Below, in pieces: positions 1-7,612 of a DNA stretch of 64,000 nt. The notes beneath the pieces are model-generated. The model ran no database searches, was not told the DNA's origin, and saw only the letters and a program-made list of their open reading frames with translations. The position numbers were made by a program, and so were the translations under genes. This DNA comes from Roseomonas acroporae (GTDB taxonomy: Bacteria; Pseudomonadota; Alphaproteobacteria; Acetobacterales; Acetobacteraceae), in assembly GCF_023223525.1 (NCBI RefSeq), contig NZ_JALPRX010000046.1, positions 1 to 64,000 on the forward strand, read 5' to 3'. Position 1 is the stretch's first letter, and every line of letters starts with the position of its first letter.

Positions 1-143
1 CCCGCCGCCGGGCCGCGGCTTGACGCGTCGGGGCCACGGCCGCAGCTTGCCCGGCCTTCGTACCGGAACGTCCAGAACCAGATGCGGCCGCCCGACGTGC
101 CTCCCTCCCGCCCCCCAGCCCGATGCCGGGGCAGCGCGCCGCC

Positions 144-1058
144 ATGATCCTCTCCCCGCTCTGGCTGCCGGCGACGCTGCTGGCGGCGCTGTGCCAGACC
201 TGGCGCACCGCCATGCAGCAGAAGCTGCGCGGGCGGCTCTCGGTGAACGCGGCCGGCCTCGTGCGCTTCCTCTACGGCGCGCCGACGGCACTGGTGCTGC
301 TACTCGGCTACTGGCTGGTGGCGGGCGGCACGCTGCCGGCGCTCACCTGGCGCTTCCTCGGCTTCGCGCTGCTGGCCGGGCTGTGCCAGATCCTGGCCAC
401 CAACCTGCTCATCATGGCCTTCGGCTACCGCAACTTCGCCGTCGGCACCGCCTACTCCAAGACCGAGGCGGCGCAGAGCGCGCTGATCGCCCTGGTCGCG
501 CTGGGCGAGAACCTGCACCCGCTCTCCTGGGTCGGCATCGGCGTCGGGCTGTGCGGGGTGCTGGTGCTCTCGCTCGCGGGGCGGGAGCTGACGCCGCGCG
601 GGCTGCTCGCCGCCACGGTGCAGCCGGCGGCGCTGTGCGGCCTCGGCGCCGGCTTCCTGTTCGGGCTGACGGCGGTGTTCATCAAGCTCGCCAACCAGAG
701 CCTGATCGGGCCGGACCCGATCCTGCACGCGGTCTACGCGCTGTTCATCACCAACTCGATGCAGACCGTCATCCAGGGCGCCTACGTGGCGTGGCGGGAG
801 CCGGCGCAGCTGCGCGCGGCGCTGACGAGCTGGCGCAGCTCCTCGCTGGTGGGCGTGCTCTCGGCGCTGGGCTCGGCGGGGTGGTGGACCGGCTTCGCGC
901 TCGCGCCCGTGGCGCTGGTGCGCTCGGTCGGGCAGGTGGAGATGGTGTTCACCCTGCTGTTCAGCCGCTTCTACCTGAACGAGCGCCCCTCGCGCATCGA
1001 GGTGGCGGGGGCGCTGACCATCGTCGCCGGGGTGCTGCTGGTGGTGGCCGGGCGGTAG
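144..1058 (+). CDS. DMT-superfamily (EamA-type) transporter
   Basis: The product of about 304 residues is almost entirely hydrophobic, with roughly ten membrane segments arranged as two EamA-like halves; small residues and short charged loops are typical of drug/metabolite exporters. It probably moves a small metabolite across the inner membrane; the substrate cannot be read from the sequence. I prefer the ATG at 144 because the hydrophobic part begins right after it; an in-frame ATG at 123 would add seven polar residues. Neither start has a clear ribosome site. The gene stands alone, followed by a 330-bp stretch containing tandem repeats. Confidence 0.8.
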   Translation: MILSPLWLPATLLAALCQTWRTAMQQKLRGRLSVNAAGLVRFLYGAPTALVLLLGYWLVAGGTLPALTWRFLGFALLAGLCQILATNLLIMAFGYRNFAVGTAYSKTEAAQSALIALVALGENLHPLSWVGIGVGLCGVLVLSLAGRELTPRGLLAATVQPAALCGLGAGFLFGLTAVFIKLANQSLIGPDPILHAVYALFITNSMQTVIQGAYVAWREPAQLRAALTSWRSSSLVGVLSALGSAGWWTGFALAPVALVRSVGQVEMVFTLLFSRFYLNERPSRIEVAGALTIVAGVLLVVAGR

Positions 1059-1194
1059 GGGCTCCGGGCGCCGCCGGCCGGGCGCGGTGGCCCGCGGATG
1101 GCCCCCCGGGGTGGCAATGGCGGAACTCGCCGCGTGGCGGTTTTCCCGGCGTGGCGGTTCCGGACAAATCGCCGTCCCGCCGCCGGGCCGTGGG

Positions 1195-1338
1195 CGGTAC
1201 CCGCCCCGGACGGAGTTGCGGTACCCGCCCCGGACGGAGTTGCGGTACCCGCCCCGGACAGAGTTGCGGTACCCGTCCCGGACGGAGCGGCGGCGCCCGT
1301 TCCGGGCAGGGCGGTCGCGCCCGCTCCGGACGGTTCTC
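1195..1338. repeat. 24-bp tandem repeat, about six units
   Basis: Units start at 1195, 1219, 1243, 1267, 1291 and 1315. The first three are nearly identical (cggtacccgccccggacgg plus agttg), the fourth differs at a few bases and the last two are degenerate. The array lies in the 330-bp space between the transporter and the amidase; nothing else is visible in that space. The repeat length is a multiple of three, but no gene is supported here. Confidence 0.9.
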
Positions 1339-1388
1339 GCGCCGGGCCGGCTTGCGCGCGGCGGCATGGCGGCGCCAGGATTTCCGCC

Positions 1389-2666
1389 ATGTCCGATCCC
1401 GCCGCACTCACCGCCACCGAAGCCGCGCGCGCGCTGCGCGCCGGCACCCTCACCGCCGCCGCGCTGGCCGAGGCGCTGCTCGACCGCGTCGCCGCGCGCG
1501 AGCCCGAATTGCGCGCCTTCGTGCACCACGACCCGGAGTCGGTGCGGCGCGCCGCCGCCCTGGCCGACCGGCGCGGCATGTCGGGGCCGCTGCACGGGCT
1601 GCATCTCGGCGTGAAGGACGTGCTGGACACGGCCGACATGCCGAGCGCCTACGGCTCGCCGATCTGGGCCGGGCACCGGCCGCGTTCCGACTCCGCCGCC
1701 GTGGCGCTGGCGCGCGACGCGGGGGCGGTGGTCGCGGGCAAGACCGTGACGACGGAGTTCGCCACCCGCACGCCCGGGCCGACGGCCAACCCGCTGAACC
1801 CGGCGCACACGCCGGGCGGCTCCTCCTCTGGCTCGGCGGCGGCGGTGGCGGCCGGGTTCTGCCACGCGGCCTACGGCACGCAGACGGCGGGCAGCATCGT
1901 GCGCCCGGCGGCCTATTGCGGCGTGGTCGGCTACAAGCCGAGCTACGGCAGCATCCACCGCGCCGGCATGAAGGTGATGAGCGAGAGCCTCGACACGATC
2001 GGCGTGCTGGCGCGCGGCGTGGCCGATTGCGCGCTGTTCGCCGGCGCCGTGGCGGGGCGCGACCTCGGCGACCCGGAGGTGCCGCCCGGCCGGGCGCCGC
2101 GCCTGCTGCTGACGCCGGGCTTCGAGCCGGGGGCGCTGGCGCCGGAGACGGCGGCGCTGCTGGCGCGCGTGGCCGATGCGGCGCGGCGCGCCGGGGCGGT
2201 GGTGGAGGACTGGGCGCTGCCGCCGGCGCTGCACGCGGCGGCGGCGGCGCATCCGGCGGTGATGAACATCGAGAGCGCGCAGGCCCTGGCCTGGGAGCTG
2301 CGCGCGGCGCGGGCGCAGGTCTCGGCGACGCTGCTGGAGAAGATGGACTGGGGCCGGTCGCAGCCGCCGGGCACGCTGGAGTCGGCGCGCGCGGCCTTCG
2401 CCGCCGGGCAGGCCGCCTTCCGCGACGCGCTGGAGGGATGGGACGCGGTGCTGACGCCGAGCGCGCCGGGCGAGGCGCCGGAAGGGCTGGGCTGGACCGG
2501 CGACCCGGTGTGCAACCTGCTCTGGACCGCGCTGCACGGCCCCTGCGTGACGGTGCCGGCCGGGGTGGGGCCGAAGGGGCTGCCGCTCGGCGTGCAGATC
2601 GTGACGCGGCCGGGCGAGGACCGGCAGGCGCTGGCCTGGGCGCGCTGGCTGCAGCACGCGCTGTAG
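1389..2666 (+). CDS. Amidase (amidase-signature family)
   Basis: This 425-residue protein carries the Ser-cisSer-Lys triad of the amidase signature family: Lys76 in GVKDVLD, the cis-serine in GGSSSGSA (145-146) and the nucleophile Ser169 in TQTAGSIVRP. The family hydrolyses amide bonds in small substrates, and GatA of the tRNA amidotransferase is a relative; the lack of gatB/gatC neighbours and the slightly short length favour a stand-alone hydrolase. The ATG at 1389 is chosen because family-like sequence (an ALTATEAARALRAG helix) begins directly after it; upstream codons are repetitive and implausible. Substrate unknown. Confidence 0.9.
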   Translation: MSDPAALTATEAARALRAGTLTAAALAEALLDRVAAREPELRAFVHHDPESVRRAAALADRRGMSGPLHGLHLGVKDVLDTADMPSAYGSPIWAGHRPRSDSAAVALARDAGAVVAGKTVTTEFATRTPGPTANPLNPAHTPGGSSSGSAAAVAAGFCHAAYGTQTAGSIVRPAAYCGVVGYKPSYGSIHRAGMKVMSESLDTIGVLARGVADCALFAGAVAGRDLGDPEVPPGRAPRLLLTPGFEPGALAPETAALLARVADAARRAGAVVEDWALPPALHAAAAAHPAVMNIESAQALAWELRAARAQVSATLLEKMDWGRSQPPGTLESARAAFAAGQAAFRDALEGWDAVLTPSAPGEAPEGLGWTGDPVCNLLWTALHGPCVTVPAGVGPKGLPLGVQIVTRPGEDRQALAWARWLQHAL

Positions 2667-2801
2667 CGGGCCTGCCGCGCGGCGGCCTCTGGACGCCGCC
2701 GCGGCCCGTGGTGCGGCGGCGGACACGGCCGCGTGAGGTGGTTGCGCGGCATGGCGCGCGGCACGTTATCGGTGGCATCGCAACGGCCGGAGGAGCCAGG
2801 C

Positions 2802-3233
2802 ATGGCCGCCATCAAGCGCAACGCGACCGCCCGCTGGACGGGCACGGGCAAGGACGGCAAGGGGGCGCTGACCACGCAGAGCGGCGTGCTCTCGGACTCG
2901 CAGTACGGCTTCAACACGCGCTTCGAGAACGGCCCGGGCACCAACCCGGAGGAGCTGATCGCGGCGGCGCATGCGGGCTGCTTCACCATGGCGCTGGCCT
3001 TCCAGATCAGCGGCGCGGGCCACACGCCGGAGAGCCTGGAGACGAAGGCGGTGGTGAGCCTGGAGAAGGAAGGCGAGGGCTTCACCGTCACCGCCTCCGC
3101 GCTGACGCTGCACGGGGTGGTGCCGGGGATGTCGGAGGAGGAATTCCGCCGGCTCGCCGGCGTGGCGGAGAAGAACTGCCCGATCTCGAAGGTGCTGAAC
3201 GCGAAGATCACGCTGGAGGCGACGTTCGGGTAG
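2802..3233 (+). CDS. osmC: OsmC-family peroxiredoxin
   Basis: The 143-residue protein matches OsmC in length and layout. OsmC enzymes reduce organic hydroperoxides in the cytoplasm using two cysteines, here Cys60 in AAHAGCFTMAL and Cys126 in EKNCPISKVLN, with the conserved Arg/Glu region near residues 40-51 (NTRFENGPGTNPEEL). The start at 2802 follows a GGAGGAGCC ribosome site; an in-frame upstream start at 2733 lacks support. It is probably transcribed alone and ends at a composite hairpin element. It could be OsmC or the close paralogue Ohr; NPEEL and PISKVLNA favour OsmC. Confidence 0.92.
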   Translation: MAAIKRNATARWTGTGKDGKGALTTQSGVLSDSQYGFNTRFENGPGTNPEELIAAAHAGCFTMALAFQISGAGHTPESLETKAVVSLEKEGEGFTVTASALTLHGVVPGMSEEEFRRLAGVAEKNCPISKVLNAKITLEATFG

Positions 3234-3235
3234 GG

Positions 3236-3464
3236 GCGGCGGGGGAGGGCGCCGCCCTCCCCCGCACCCCCGCCCGCCAAGGGGCGAAGCCCCCTTGGAT
3301 CCCCCATGTCGGAGAGACATCCGGGGCGTTTCGACATCCCGGGCCCGAACGAACAGAGGTGCAGGAGGGCCTCGCCCTCCTGCCGGGATGGGTGCGGGAA
3401 GGGCAGAGCCCTTCCCGCGGCGCCGGATGGGGGCCGAGAAAGGCGGAGCCTTCCCCGATGACCG
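3236..3464. repeat. Composite multi-hairpin intergenic element, copy A (inverted)
   Basis: This convergent intergenic space holds a chain of short perfect inverted repeats built around GGC-NNN-GCC: about 3278-3298, 3361-3383 (gcaggagggc, ctc, gccctcctgc), 3394-3418 and 3436-3453. Read on the minus strand it aligns in order with the elements at 21.8 and 30.9 kb, including the linker acctctgttcg and the block ggatccaagggggcttcgcc. It may act as a bidirectional terminator for osmC and the lysis cassette. Confidence 0.75.
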
Positions 3465-3692
3465 TCATCCCCCGCACGCCGCCCGCAGCGCCGCGCGCTC
3501 GGCGCCGTAGTCGTTCATGTAGCGGCGCAGTTCCGCTTCGGCAGGCAGCCCGCCCAGCTCGCCCGCCGCGCGAAGCTGGCTGGCGGCGCCGTAGGGCACC
3601 GGGCGGACCGGGCAGGCGCTAGAAGCGGCCGTTCCGCAGCCGGCGGTCAAGGCCATCGCCGCGAAACTCAGCGGCAGCGCGATTCGCGGCAT
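3465..3692 (-). CDS. Rz1-like outer-membrane spanin lipoprotein
   Basis: The 75-residue product begins with a lipoprotein signal peptide ending in the lipobox LTAGC (cysteine near residue 19). The short mature part ends in a helix (RRYMNDYGAERAALRAACGG) typical of phage Rz1-type lipoproteins. Its start lies inside the preceding gene (3619-3858) in another frame, the nested arrangement characteristic of Rz/Rz1 pairs. Rz1 sits in the outer membrane and pairs with the inner-membrane Rz protein to fuse membranes at lysis. Family assignment rests on architecture, because spanin sequences diverge fast. Confidence 0.65.
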   Translation of the reverse strand: MPRIALPLSFAAMALTAGCGTAASSACPVRPVPYGAASQLRAAGELGGLPAEAELRRYMNDYGAERAALRAACGG

Positions 3693-3858
3693 CGTTGGTC
3701 TCCATCGCGTGTTCGAGGGTGGCGCGCCGGGCGGCGGCGGCGCCGTCTGTGTGGCCGGCGAGGTAGGCGCCGCCCAGGGTCGCGCCGAGCAGCAGCAGCG
3801 TGGCGAGCGCGGTGCCGGCGAGCAGGGCCGGACGGCCGAGGCCGAGGGCGGCGATCAC
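3619..3858 (-). CDS. Rz-like inner-membrane spanin
   Basis: This is a 79-residue protein with one N-terminal membrane segment (about residues 10-33) followed by a charged helix. It starts with GTG overlapping the stop of the hydrolase gene (GTGA), and its last quarter overlaps the Rz1-like lipoprotein gene in another frame. Position after a murein hydrolase, a single N-terminal anchor and the overlapping lipoprotein gene are hallmarks of an i-spanin. It is shorter than lambda Rz, and the identification is by context. Confidence 0.6.
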   Translation of the reverse strand: MIAALGLGRPALLAGTALATLLLLGATLGGAYLAGHTDGAAAARRATLEHAMETNDAANRAAAEFRGDGLDRRLRNGRF

Positions 3859-4454
3859 GGCGCGACGCCCGCGCGGAGGAAGCCCTCGCGCTGCGCCGCC
3901 ATGTCCCAGGCAGGATCGGTGGGCTTGCCCTCGTGCCGGCGGATGGCGTTGCCGAGGGCGGTCATCACCGCGAGACGGCGCGGGTCGATCGCCTCGTCGC
4001 GGCTGATGCCGAGCTTCGCGCAGACGCCGGCGACGTAGGCCCCGGTGTCGTTGCCGTCGACGCCGGGCGGGGCCCAGACGCCGATGATGGCGGGGACGGT
4101 GCGCCTGCCCTGCTTCGCGAGCTGGAGGATGCGCGTCGCCATGGCCTGCCAGCCATGCATCTCCGTGCCGAAGACGCAGAACGGGCCGAGCGGGGCGGTG
4201 TCGGTCGCGACCAGCCCGTCGGGCGCCCAGGAGGAGGGCGGGCGCAGGTTGCCGGGGTTGCGGTTGCGCCAGGCGCGGCTTTCCCGGCCGACCGTGCCGC
4301 GCGGGCCAGGAGGGATGGCGGCGGGCTGGCGGGCCGCGGCGGCGAGGGGCGCCGCGGACGGCGCCGCCTCGGTGGTGGCGGCCGGTTGGCCGGCGGCCGC
4401 GGGGATGGTCCGCAGCCGGCCGGTGAGGACGCCGATCGCGTCGAGCAGCCTCAT
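3855..4454 (-). CDS. Phage-type murein hydrolase / P5-like virion protein
   Basis: The 199-residue protein has an Ala/Pro-rich N-terminal linker (about residues 15-55) and a C-terminal domain starting RNRNPGNLR. That motif, plus GPFCVFGTEMHGWQAMA and IIGVWAPPGVDGNDTGAYV, resembles the PM2 P5-like structural/lytic proteins of phages, which act on peptidoglycan. The start at 4454 has a strong GGAGGAG site and overlaps the stop of the upstream holin-like gene (ATGA). No N-terminal secretion signal is visible, so export would depend on a holin-like protein. It could be a virion protein in origin, but the neighbours suggest a lysis role. Confidence 0.7.
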   Translation of the reverse strand: MRLLDAIGVLTGRLRTIPAAAGQPAATTEAAPSAAPLAAAARQPAAIPPGPRGTVGRESRAWRNRNPGNLRPPSSWAPDGLVATDTAPLGPFCVFGTEMHGWQAMATRILQLAKQGRRTVPAIIGVWAPPGVDGNDTGAYVAGVCAKLGISRDEAIDPRRLAVMTALGNAIRRHEGKPTDPAWDMAAQREGFLRAGVAP

Positions 4455-4654
4455 GGCGTCTCCTCCCGCCGGGCCTGCCGCATCAGGATGAGAGCGGCGC
4501 AGGCGACCAGCCCCTGCGCCCGCTCCATGCGGCCCTGCCACTCGCCGAGCGTCTGGGCGTCGGCCAGCAGCGGCAGCACGAAGGTGACGGCCACGCCGGT
4601 CAGGCCGGCCCAGGTGCTGGCCTCCTGCAACCGGGCATGCCACCAGCGGCGCAT
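4451..4654 (-). CDS. Small holin-like membrane protein
   Basis: The 67-residue product has two hydrophobic stretches (about 14-30 and 48-57) separated by a polar turn, with a basic C-terminus (RQARREETP), the layout of small phage holins. The phrase EASTWAGLTGV is of the kind found in prophage holin-like proteins. It is translationally coupled on both sides: its ATG overlaps the stop of the 45-codon gene (TGATG), and its stop overlaps the hydrolase start (ATGA). Holin function is inferred from size, topology and position. Confidence 0.55.
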   Translation of the reverse strand: MRRWWHARLQEASTWAGLTGVAVTFVLPLLADAQTLGEWQGRMERAQGLVACAALILMRQARREETP

Positions 4655-4791
4655 CAGCCGAGCCTCGCGGCGAGGCGGGTGGCGGCGCCACGGGCAAGGG
4701 TGGCGAGGCGGGCGAGGGCGTCGCGGGTGGCCTCGGGGAAGGCGGCGCCGAGGGCCAGGGCGGCCATCGACAGCAGAAGAGTGGCGAGCAT
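4654..4791 (-). CDS. 45-residue hydrophobic peptide in lysis cassette
   Basis: A 45-codon reading frame fills the space between two membrane-protein genes. The product starts MLATLLLSMAALALGAAF, a single hydrophobic segment, followed by an Ala/Arg-rich helix. It has a GGAG ribosome site about nine bases upstream of the ATG, and its stop overlaps the next start. It may be a membrane peptide or antiholin-like factor; no family is recognised. Confidence 0.45.
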   Translation of the reverse strand: MLATLLLSMAALALGAAFPEATRDALARLATLARGAATRLAARLG

Positions 4792-4816
4792 CGGTCGGGG
4801 CTCCTTCGGGGCGGGG

Positions 4817-5095
4817 TCAGCGGGCCGTCTGGCAGGCGGCGGGGTGCGGCCGCGGCGGTGTGGGCGGCCGCTCGCGCTGCTCGCGCGCGGCGCCGGAGAG
4901 GCCGGCGGCGAGGGCGGCGGCGACGATCAGCGCCGACCAGCCCAGCGCCTCGCGCGTGCGCGGGAGCATGTCCGGCAACAGGCGGTCGGCGAGGCTTGCC
5001 GGGTGCGGCCGGCCGGGGCGCAGCGGTCGGGGGTGCAGCGGGCGGGGGCGGCGCGGGCCGTGGGGCCAGAGGAAGGGGGGATCGTTGTGCGCCAT
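4817..5095 (-). CDS. Proline-rich single-span membrane protein, first gene of lysis cassette
   Basis: The 92-residue protein has a Pro/Arg-rich N-terminal half and one clear membrane helix (ALGWSALIVAAALAAGLSG, about residues 55-73), then a charged tail. The ATG at 5095 has AGGAG upstream and is preferred over an in-frame upstream start at 5119. It is the first gene of a tight six-gene minus-strand run ending at 3465. I do not recognise the family. The AT-rich space upstream (5110-5165) probably carries the promoter. Confidence 0.5.
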   Translation of the reverse strand: MAHNDPPFLWPHGPRRPRPLHPRPLRPGRPHPASLADRLLPDMLPRTREALGWSALIVAAALAAGLSGAAREQRERPPTPPRPHPAACQTAR

Positions 5096-5122
5096 GGGCG
5101 GGGCACTCCTCTGTTGCACCCT

Positions 5123-5151
5123 TCCTTAATATGATTTTCTTCCTATGTCAA
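5123..5151 (-). promoter_or_regulatory. Candidate sigma-70 promoter for lysis cassette
   Basis: The 5110-5165 stretch is the most AT-rich piece of the left part of the window. On the minus strand it has a perfect TTGACA (5151-5146); the best -10 candidates, TATTAA (5131-5126) and TAAGGA (5128-5123), are imperfect in sequence or spacing. On the plus strand TATGAT at 5130-5135 could be the -10 of the divergent glycosyltransferase promoter. This reading is tentative. Confidence 0.4.
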
Positions 5152-5184
5152 GAAATTGTAGGTTTTTGGTCCTTGATGGTGGGG

Positions 5185-6534
5185 ATGGACCTCGCGGCGG
5201 CGGGGGGCTACAGCGCCGCCGTGCCGACCCCATCCCCACCGCCGAGCGTGGTTCCCGCGGGGAATTCCCTGGCGACATCCCTGGCGACATCCCTGGCCGC
5301 CGCGCCCCTGGCGGCCGCATCCGGTCCGCCGCGGCCCGCCCTGGCCTCGGCGGCGGGCGCGCCCGTGGTGCTGCAGGTGCTGCCGGCGCTGATCTCGGGC
5401 GGGGTGGAGCGGGGCACGCTGGAGATCGCGGCGGCGCTGCGCGCGGCGGGGATGCGGCCGCTGGTGGCCTCGGCGGGCGGCAGGCTGGTCGGGCCGCTGG
5501 AGGCGCTGGGGGCGCGGCACGTGACGCTGCCGCTCGACCGCAAGTCGCCGGCGGCGCTGTGGCGCAACGCCGGGGCGCTGGCGCGGCTGGCGCGGGAGGA
5601 GGGGGTGGCGATCGTCCATGCCCGCTCGCGCGCGCCGGCCTGGTCGGCGCTGGCGGCGGCGCGGCGCGCGGGGTGCCGCTTCGTCACCACCTATCACGGC
5701 AGCTACAACGAGGGCTTCCCGGGCAAGCGCCTCTACAATTCGGTGATGGCGCGCGGCGAGCGGGTGATCGCGATCAGCCGCTTCATCGCGGAACTGGTCG
5801 CGGCGCGGCACGGGGTGGGGCCGGAGCGGCTGCGGGTGATCCCGCGCGGGGTCGATCCAGACCTGTTCGACCCCGCGCCGTTCGGCCGGGACGGGGCCGG
5901 TCGGGATGGGGCCGGTCGGGACGGGGCTGGTCGGGACGGGGCGCCGGCGGCGCGCGTCGCGGCGCTGCGGGCGGCCTGGGGCGTGCCGGAAGGCCGGCCC
6001 GTGGTGCTGCTGCCGGGGCGGCTGACGCGCTGGAAGGGGCAGGCGGTGCTGGTGGAGGCGATGGCGGCGGTGCCCGGCGCCGTCGCGCTGCTGGTGGGCG
6101 GCGCCGAGGGGAAGCCGGCCTTCCGGGCGGAGCTGGAGGCGATGATCGCCGCGCGCGGCCTCGGCGGCCGCGTGCTGCTCACGGGCGGCACCGACGACAT
6201 GCCGGCGGCGCTGGCCATGGCCGACGTGGCGGTGAACGCCTCGACCGACCCGGAGGCGTTCGGGCGCACGGTGATCGAGGCGCAGGCCATGGCGCTGCCG
6301 GTGATCGCCACCGACCATGGCGGGGCGCGCGAGACGGTCGAGGAGGGCGTGACCGGCTGGCGCGTGCCGCCGGGCGACGTGCCGGCCCTGGCGGCGGCGC
6401 TGCGCCGGGCGCTGGCGATGCCGGCCGAGGCGCGGGCGGCGATGGGCGCGCGGGCGCGCGCGGCGGTGCTGGCGGGCCACACCACGGCGGCGATGCAGCG
6501 CGCGACGCTGGACGTGTACCGGGAGCTGCTGTGA
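5185..6534 (+). CDS. Glycosyltransferase family 4
   Basis: The protein of about 449 residues has a two-Rossmann GT-B fold signature: N-terminal VLQVLPALISGGVERGTLEIA and C-terminal nucleotide-sugar half with LLPGRLTRWKGQAVLVEA and the family motif EAFGRTVIEAQAMALPVIATDHGG. GT4 enzymes transfer a sugar from a nucleotide donor to a growing glycan. The first 60 residues are low-complexity (repeated SLAT), so the true start is uncertain (5185, 5176, or an internal GTG). A four-fold in-frame GRDGA repeat (5884-5943) sits in the linker after FDPAPF. The GT9 gene overlaps its stop. Confidence 0.88.
   Translation: MDLAAAGGYSAAVPTPSPPPSVVPAGNSLATSLATSLAAAPLAAASGPPRPALASAAGAPVVLQVLPALISGGVERGTLEIAAALRAAGMRPLVASAGGRLVGPLEALGARHVTLPLDRKSPAALWRNAGALARLAREEGVAIVHARSRAPAWSALAAARRAGCRFVTTYHGSYNEGFPGKRLYNSVMARGERVIAISRFIAELVAARHGVGPERLRVIPRGVDPDLFDPAPFGRDGAGRDGAGRDGAGRDGAPAARVAALRAAWGVPEGRPVVLLPGRLTRWKGQAVLVEAMAAVPGAVALLVGGAEGKPAFRAELEAMIAARGLGGRVLLTGGTDDMPAALAMADVAVNASTDPEAFGRTVIEAQAMALPVIATDHGGARETVEEGVTGWRVPPGDVPALAAALRRALAMPAEARAAMGARARAAVLAGHTTAAMQRATLDVYRELL
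5884..5943 (+). repeat. 15-bp tandem repeat inside GT4 gene (four units)
   Basis: Four units of about ggccgggacggggcc encode (GRDGA)x4 between the two Rossmann domains. Units differ at one or two bases. Fifteen bases is in frame, so copy-number change would lengthen the linker without breaking the gene. Confidence 0.9.
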
Positions 6535-7493
6535 CGGCGGCGCGGGCGGTGTCCGGCAGGGCGGCGGGCGGGGCGCGCGAGCGCATCCTGGTCATCAAGC
6601 TCGCGGCGCTCGGCGACTTCGTGCAGGCCTTCGGGCCCTTCGCGGCGATCCGCGCGCACCATCCGCGCGCCGAGATCACGCTGCTGACCACGCCGCCCTA
6701 CGCGGCGCTGGCCGGAGGCGCGCCCTGGTTCGACCGGGTGTGGACCGAGGGCCGGCCGCGCTGGCGCGAATTCGGCGCGCTGTGGCGGCTCCTGCGCCGG
6801 CTGCGCGGCAGCGGCTTCTCGCGCGTCTACGACCTGCAGACCTCCTCGCGCTCCTCCCGCTACCGCGCCTTCCTGCCGCGGCGGGTGGACTGGTCCGGCA
6901 TCGCGCGCGGCGCCTCGCACCCGCACGGCAACCCGGACCGCGACCGCATGCACACGCTGGACCGGCAGCGCGAGCAGCTCGAGATGGCCGGGCTGACGCA
7001 TTTCCCGGAGCCCGATCTCGGCTGGCTGGACGCCGATCTCTCGCGCTTCGCGCTGCCGCCGCGCTACACGCTGCTGATGCCCGGGGCCTCGGCGACGCGG
7101 CCGGGCAAGCGCTGGCCGGCGGAACGCTTTGCGGCGCTGGCGGCGGGGCTCGGCATGCCGTCGGTGGTGGTCGGCACGCGCGGCGAGGCGCCGCTCGGCG
7201 CCGCGATCGCGCAGGCCGTGCCGGGAACGCTGGACCTGACCGGGCGGACCGGCATCCCCGATCTCGCGGCGCTGGCGCGCGGCGCGGCGCTCGCGGTCGG
7301 CAACGACACCGGGCCGACGCATCTGGTGGCCGCCATCGGCTGCCCGACGCTCGCGCTGTTCGGCGCCGAGAGCGACCCGGCGCTGTGCGCGCCGCGCGGC
7401 CGGTCGGTGGCGATCCTGCGCCACGCCCCGCTCGCCGCGCTGGAGGTGACGGCGGTGCGGGCGGCGCTGGACGGGCTGCTGGCGGGGGATTGA
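6531..7493 (+). CDS. Glycosyltransferase family 9 (heptosyltransferase-like)
   Basis: The 320-residue protein shows the GT9/ADP-heptose:LPS heptosyltransferase pattern: RILVIKLAALGDFVQAFGPFAAIRAHHP at the N-terminus and GNDTGPTHLVAAIGCPT with LALFG in the C-terminal donor-binding domain. Such enzymes add heptose or a related sugar to lipopolysaccharide core at the inner face of the inner membrane. It starts with GTG overlapping the GT4 stop (GTGA), so the two are translationally coupled. The acceptor cannot be predicted. Confidence 0.88.
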   Translation: MTAARAVSGRAAGGARERILVIKLAALGDFVQAFGPFAAIRAHHPRAEITLLTTPPYAALAGGAPWFDRVWTEGRPRWREFGALWRLLRRLRGSGFSRVYDLQTSSRSSRYRAFLPRRVDWSGIARGASHPHGNPDRDRMHTLDRQREQLEMAGLTHFPEPDLGWLDADLSRFALPPRYTLLMPGASATRPGKRWPAERFAALAAGLGMPSVVVGTRGEAPLGAAIAQAVPGTLDLTGRTGIPDLAALARGAALAVGNDTGPTHLVAAIGCPTLALFGAESDPALCAPRGRSVAILRHAPLAALEVTAVRAALDGLLAGD

Positions 7494-7532
7494 TACCGGT
7501 CCGCGCAAGTCCCGACTTGTGCGGACCGGTAT
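7493..7532. terminator. Bidirectional terminator-like hairpin
   Basis: Arms of 19 bases (7493-7511 and 7514-7532, ataccggtccgcgcaagtc on the left) pair with one G-T wobble around a two-base loop. It starts at the GT9 stop codon and lies between convergent genes. There is no T-tract, so termination would depend on the stem itself. Confidence 0.6.
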
Positions 7533-7612
7533 CGCGCGCGGGGTTGGTGGGGCGGCCGTGCGCAGAACCGACGAAGCATGCGGACCCGCATGAGGCGCGG
7601 CGCGCCCCGCGA

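Noticed and set aside
1195-1338. CRISPR array
   Set aside because: Units are contiguous with no spacers.
1098-1388. N-terminal extension of the amidase into the 24-bp repeat
   Set aside because: The added residues are repeats of VPAPDGVA type with no family similarity; the ATG at 1389 fits the family start.
20-3622. Very long open frames overlapping several real genes (for example 20-3622 plus strand, 300-2726 minus strand)
   Set aside because: They are frames kept open by extreme GC content, rich in Arg/Ala/Gly/Pro, and overlap genes with clear family motifs.
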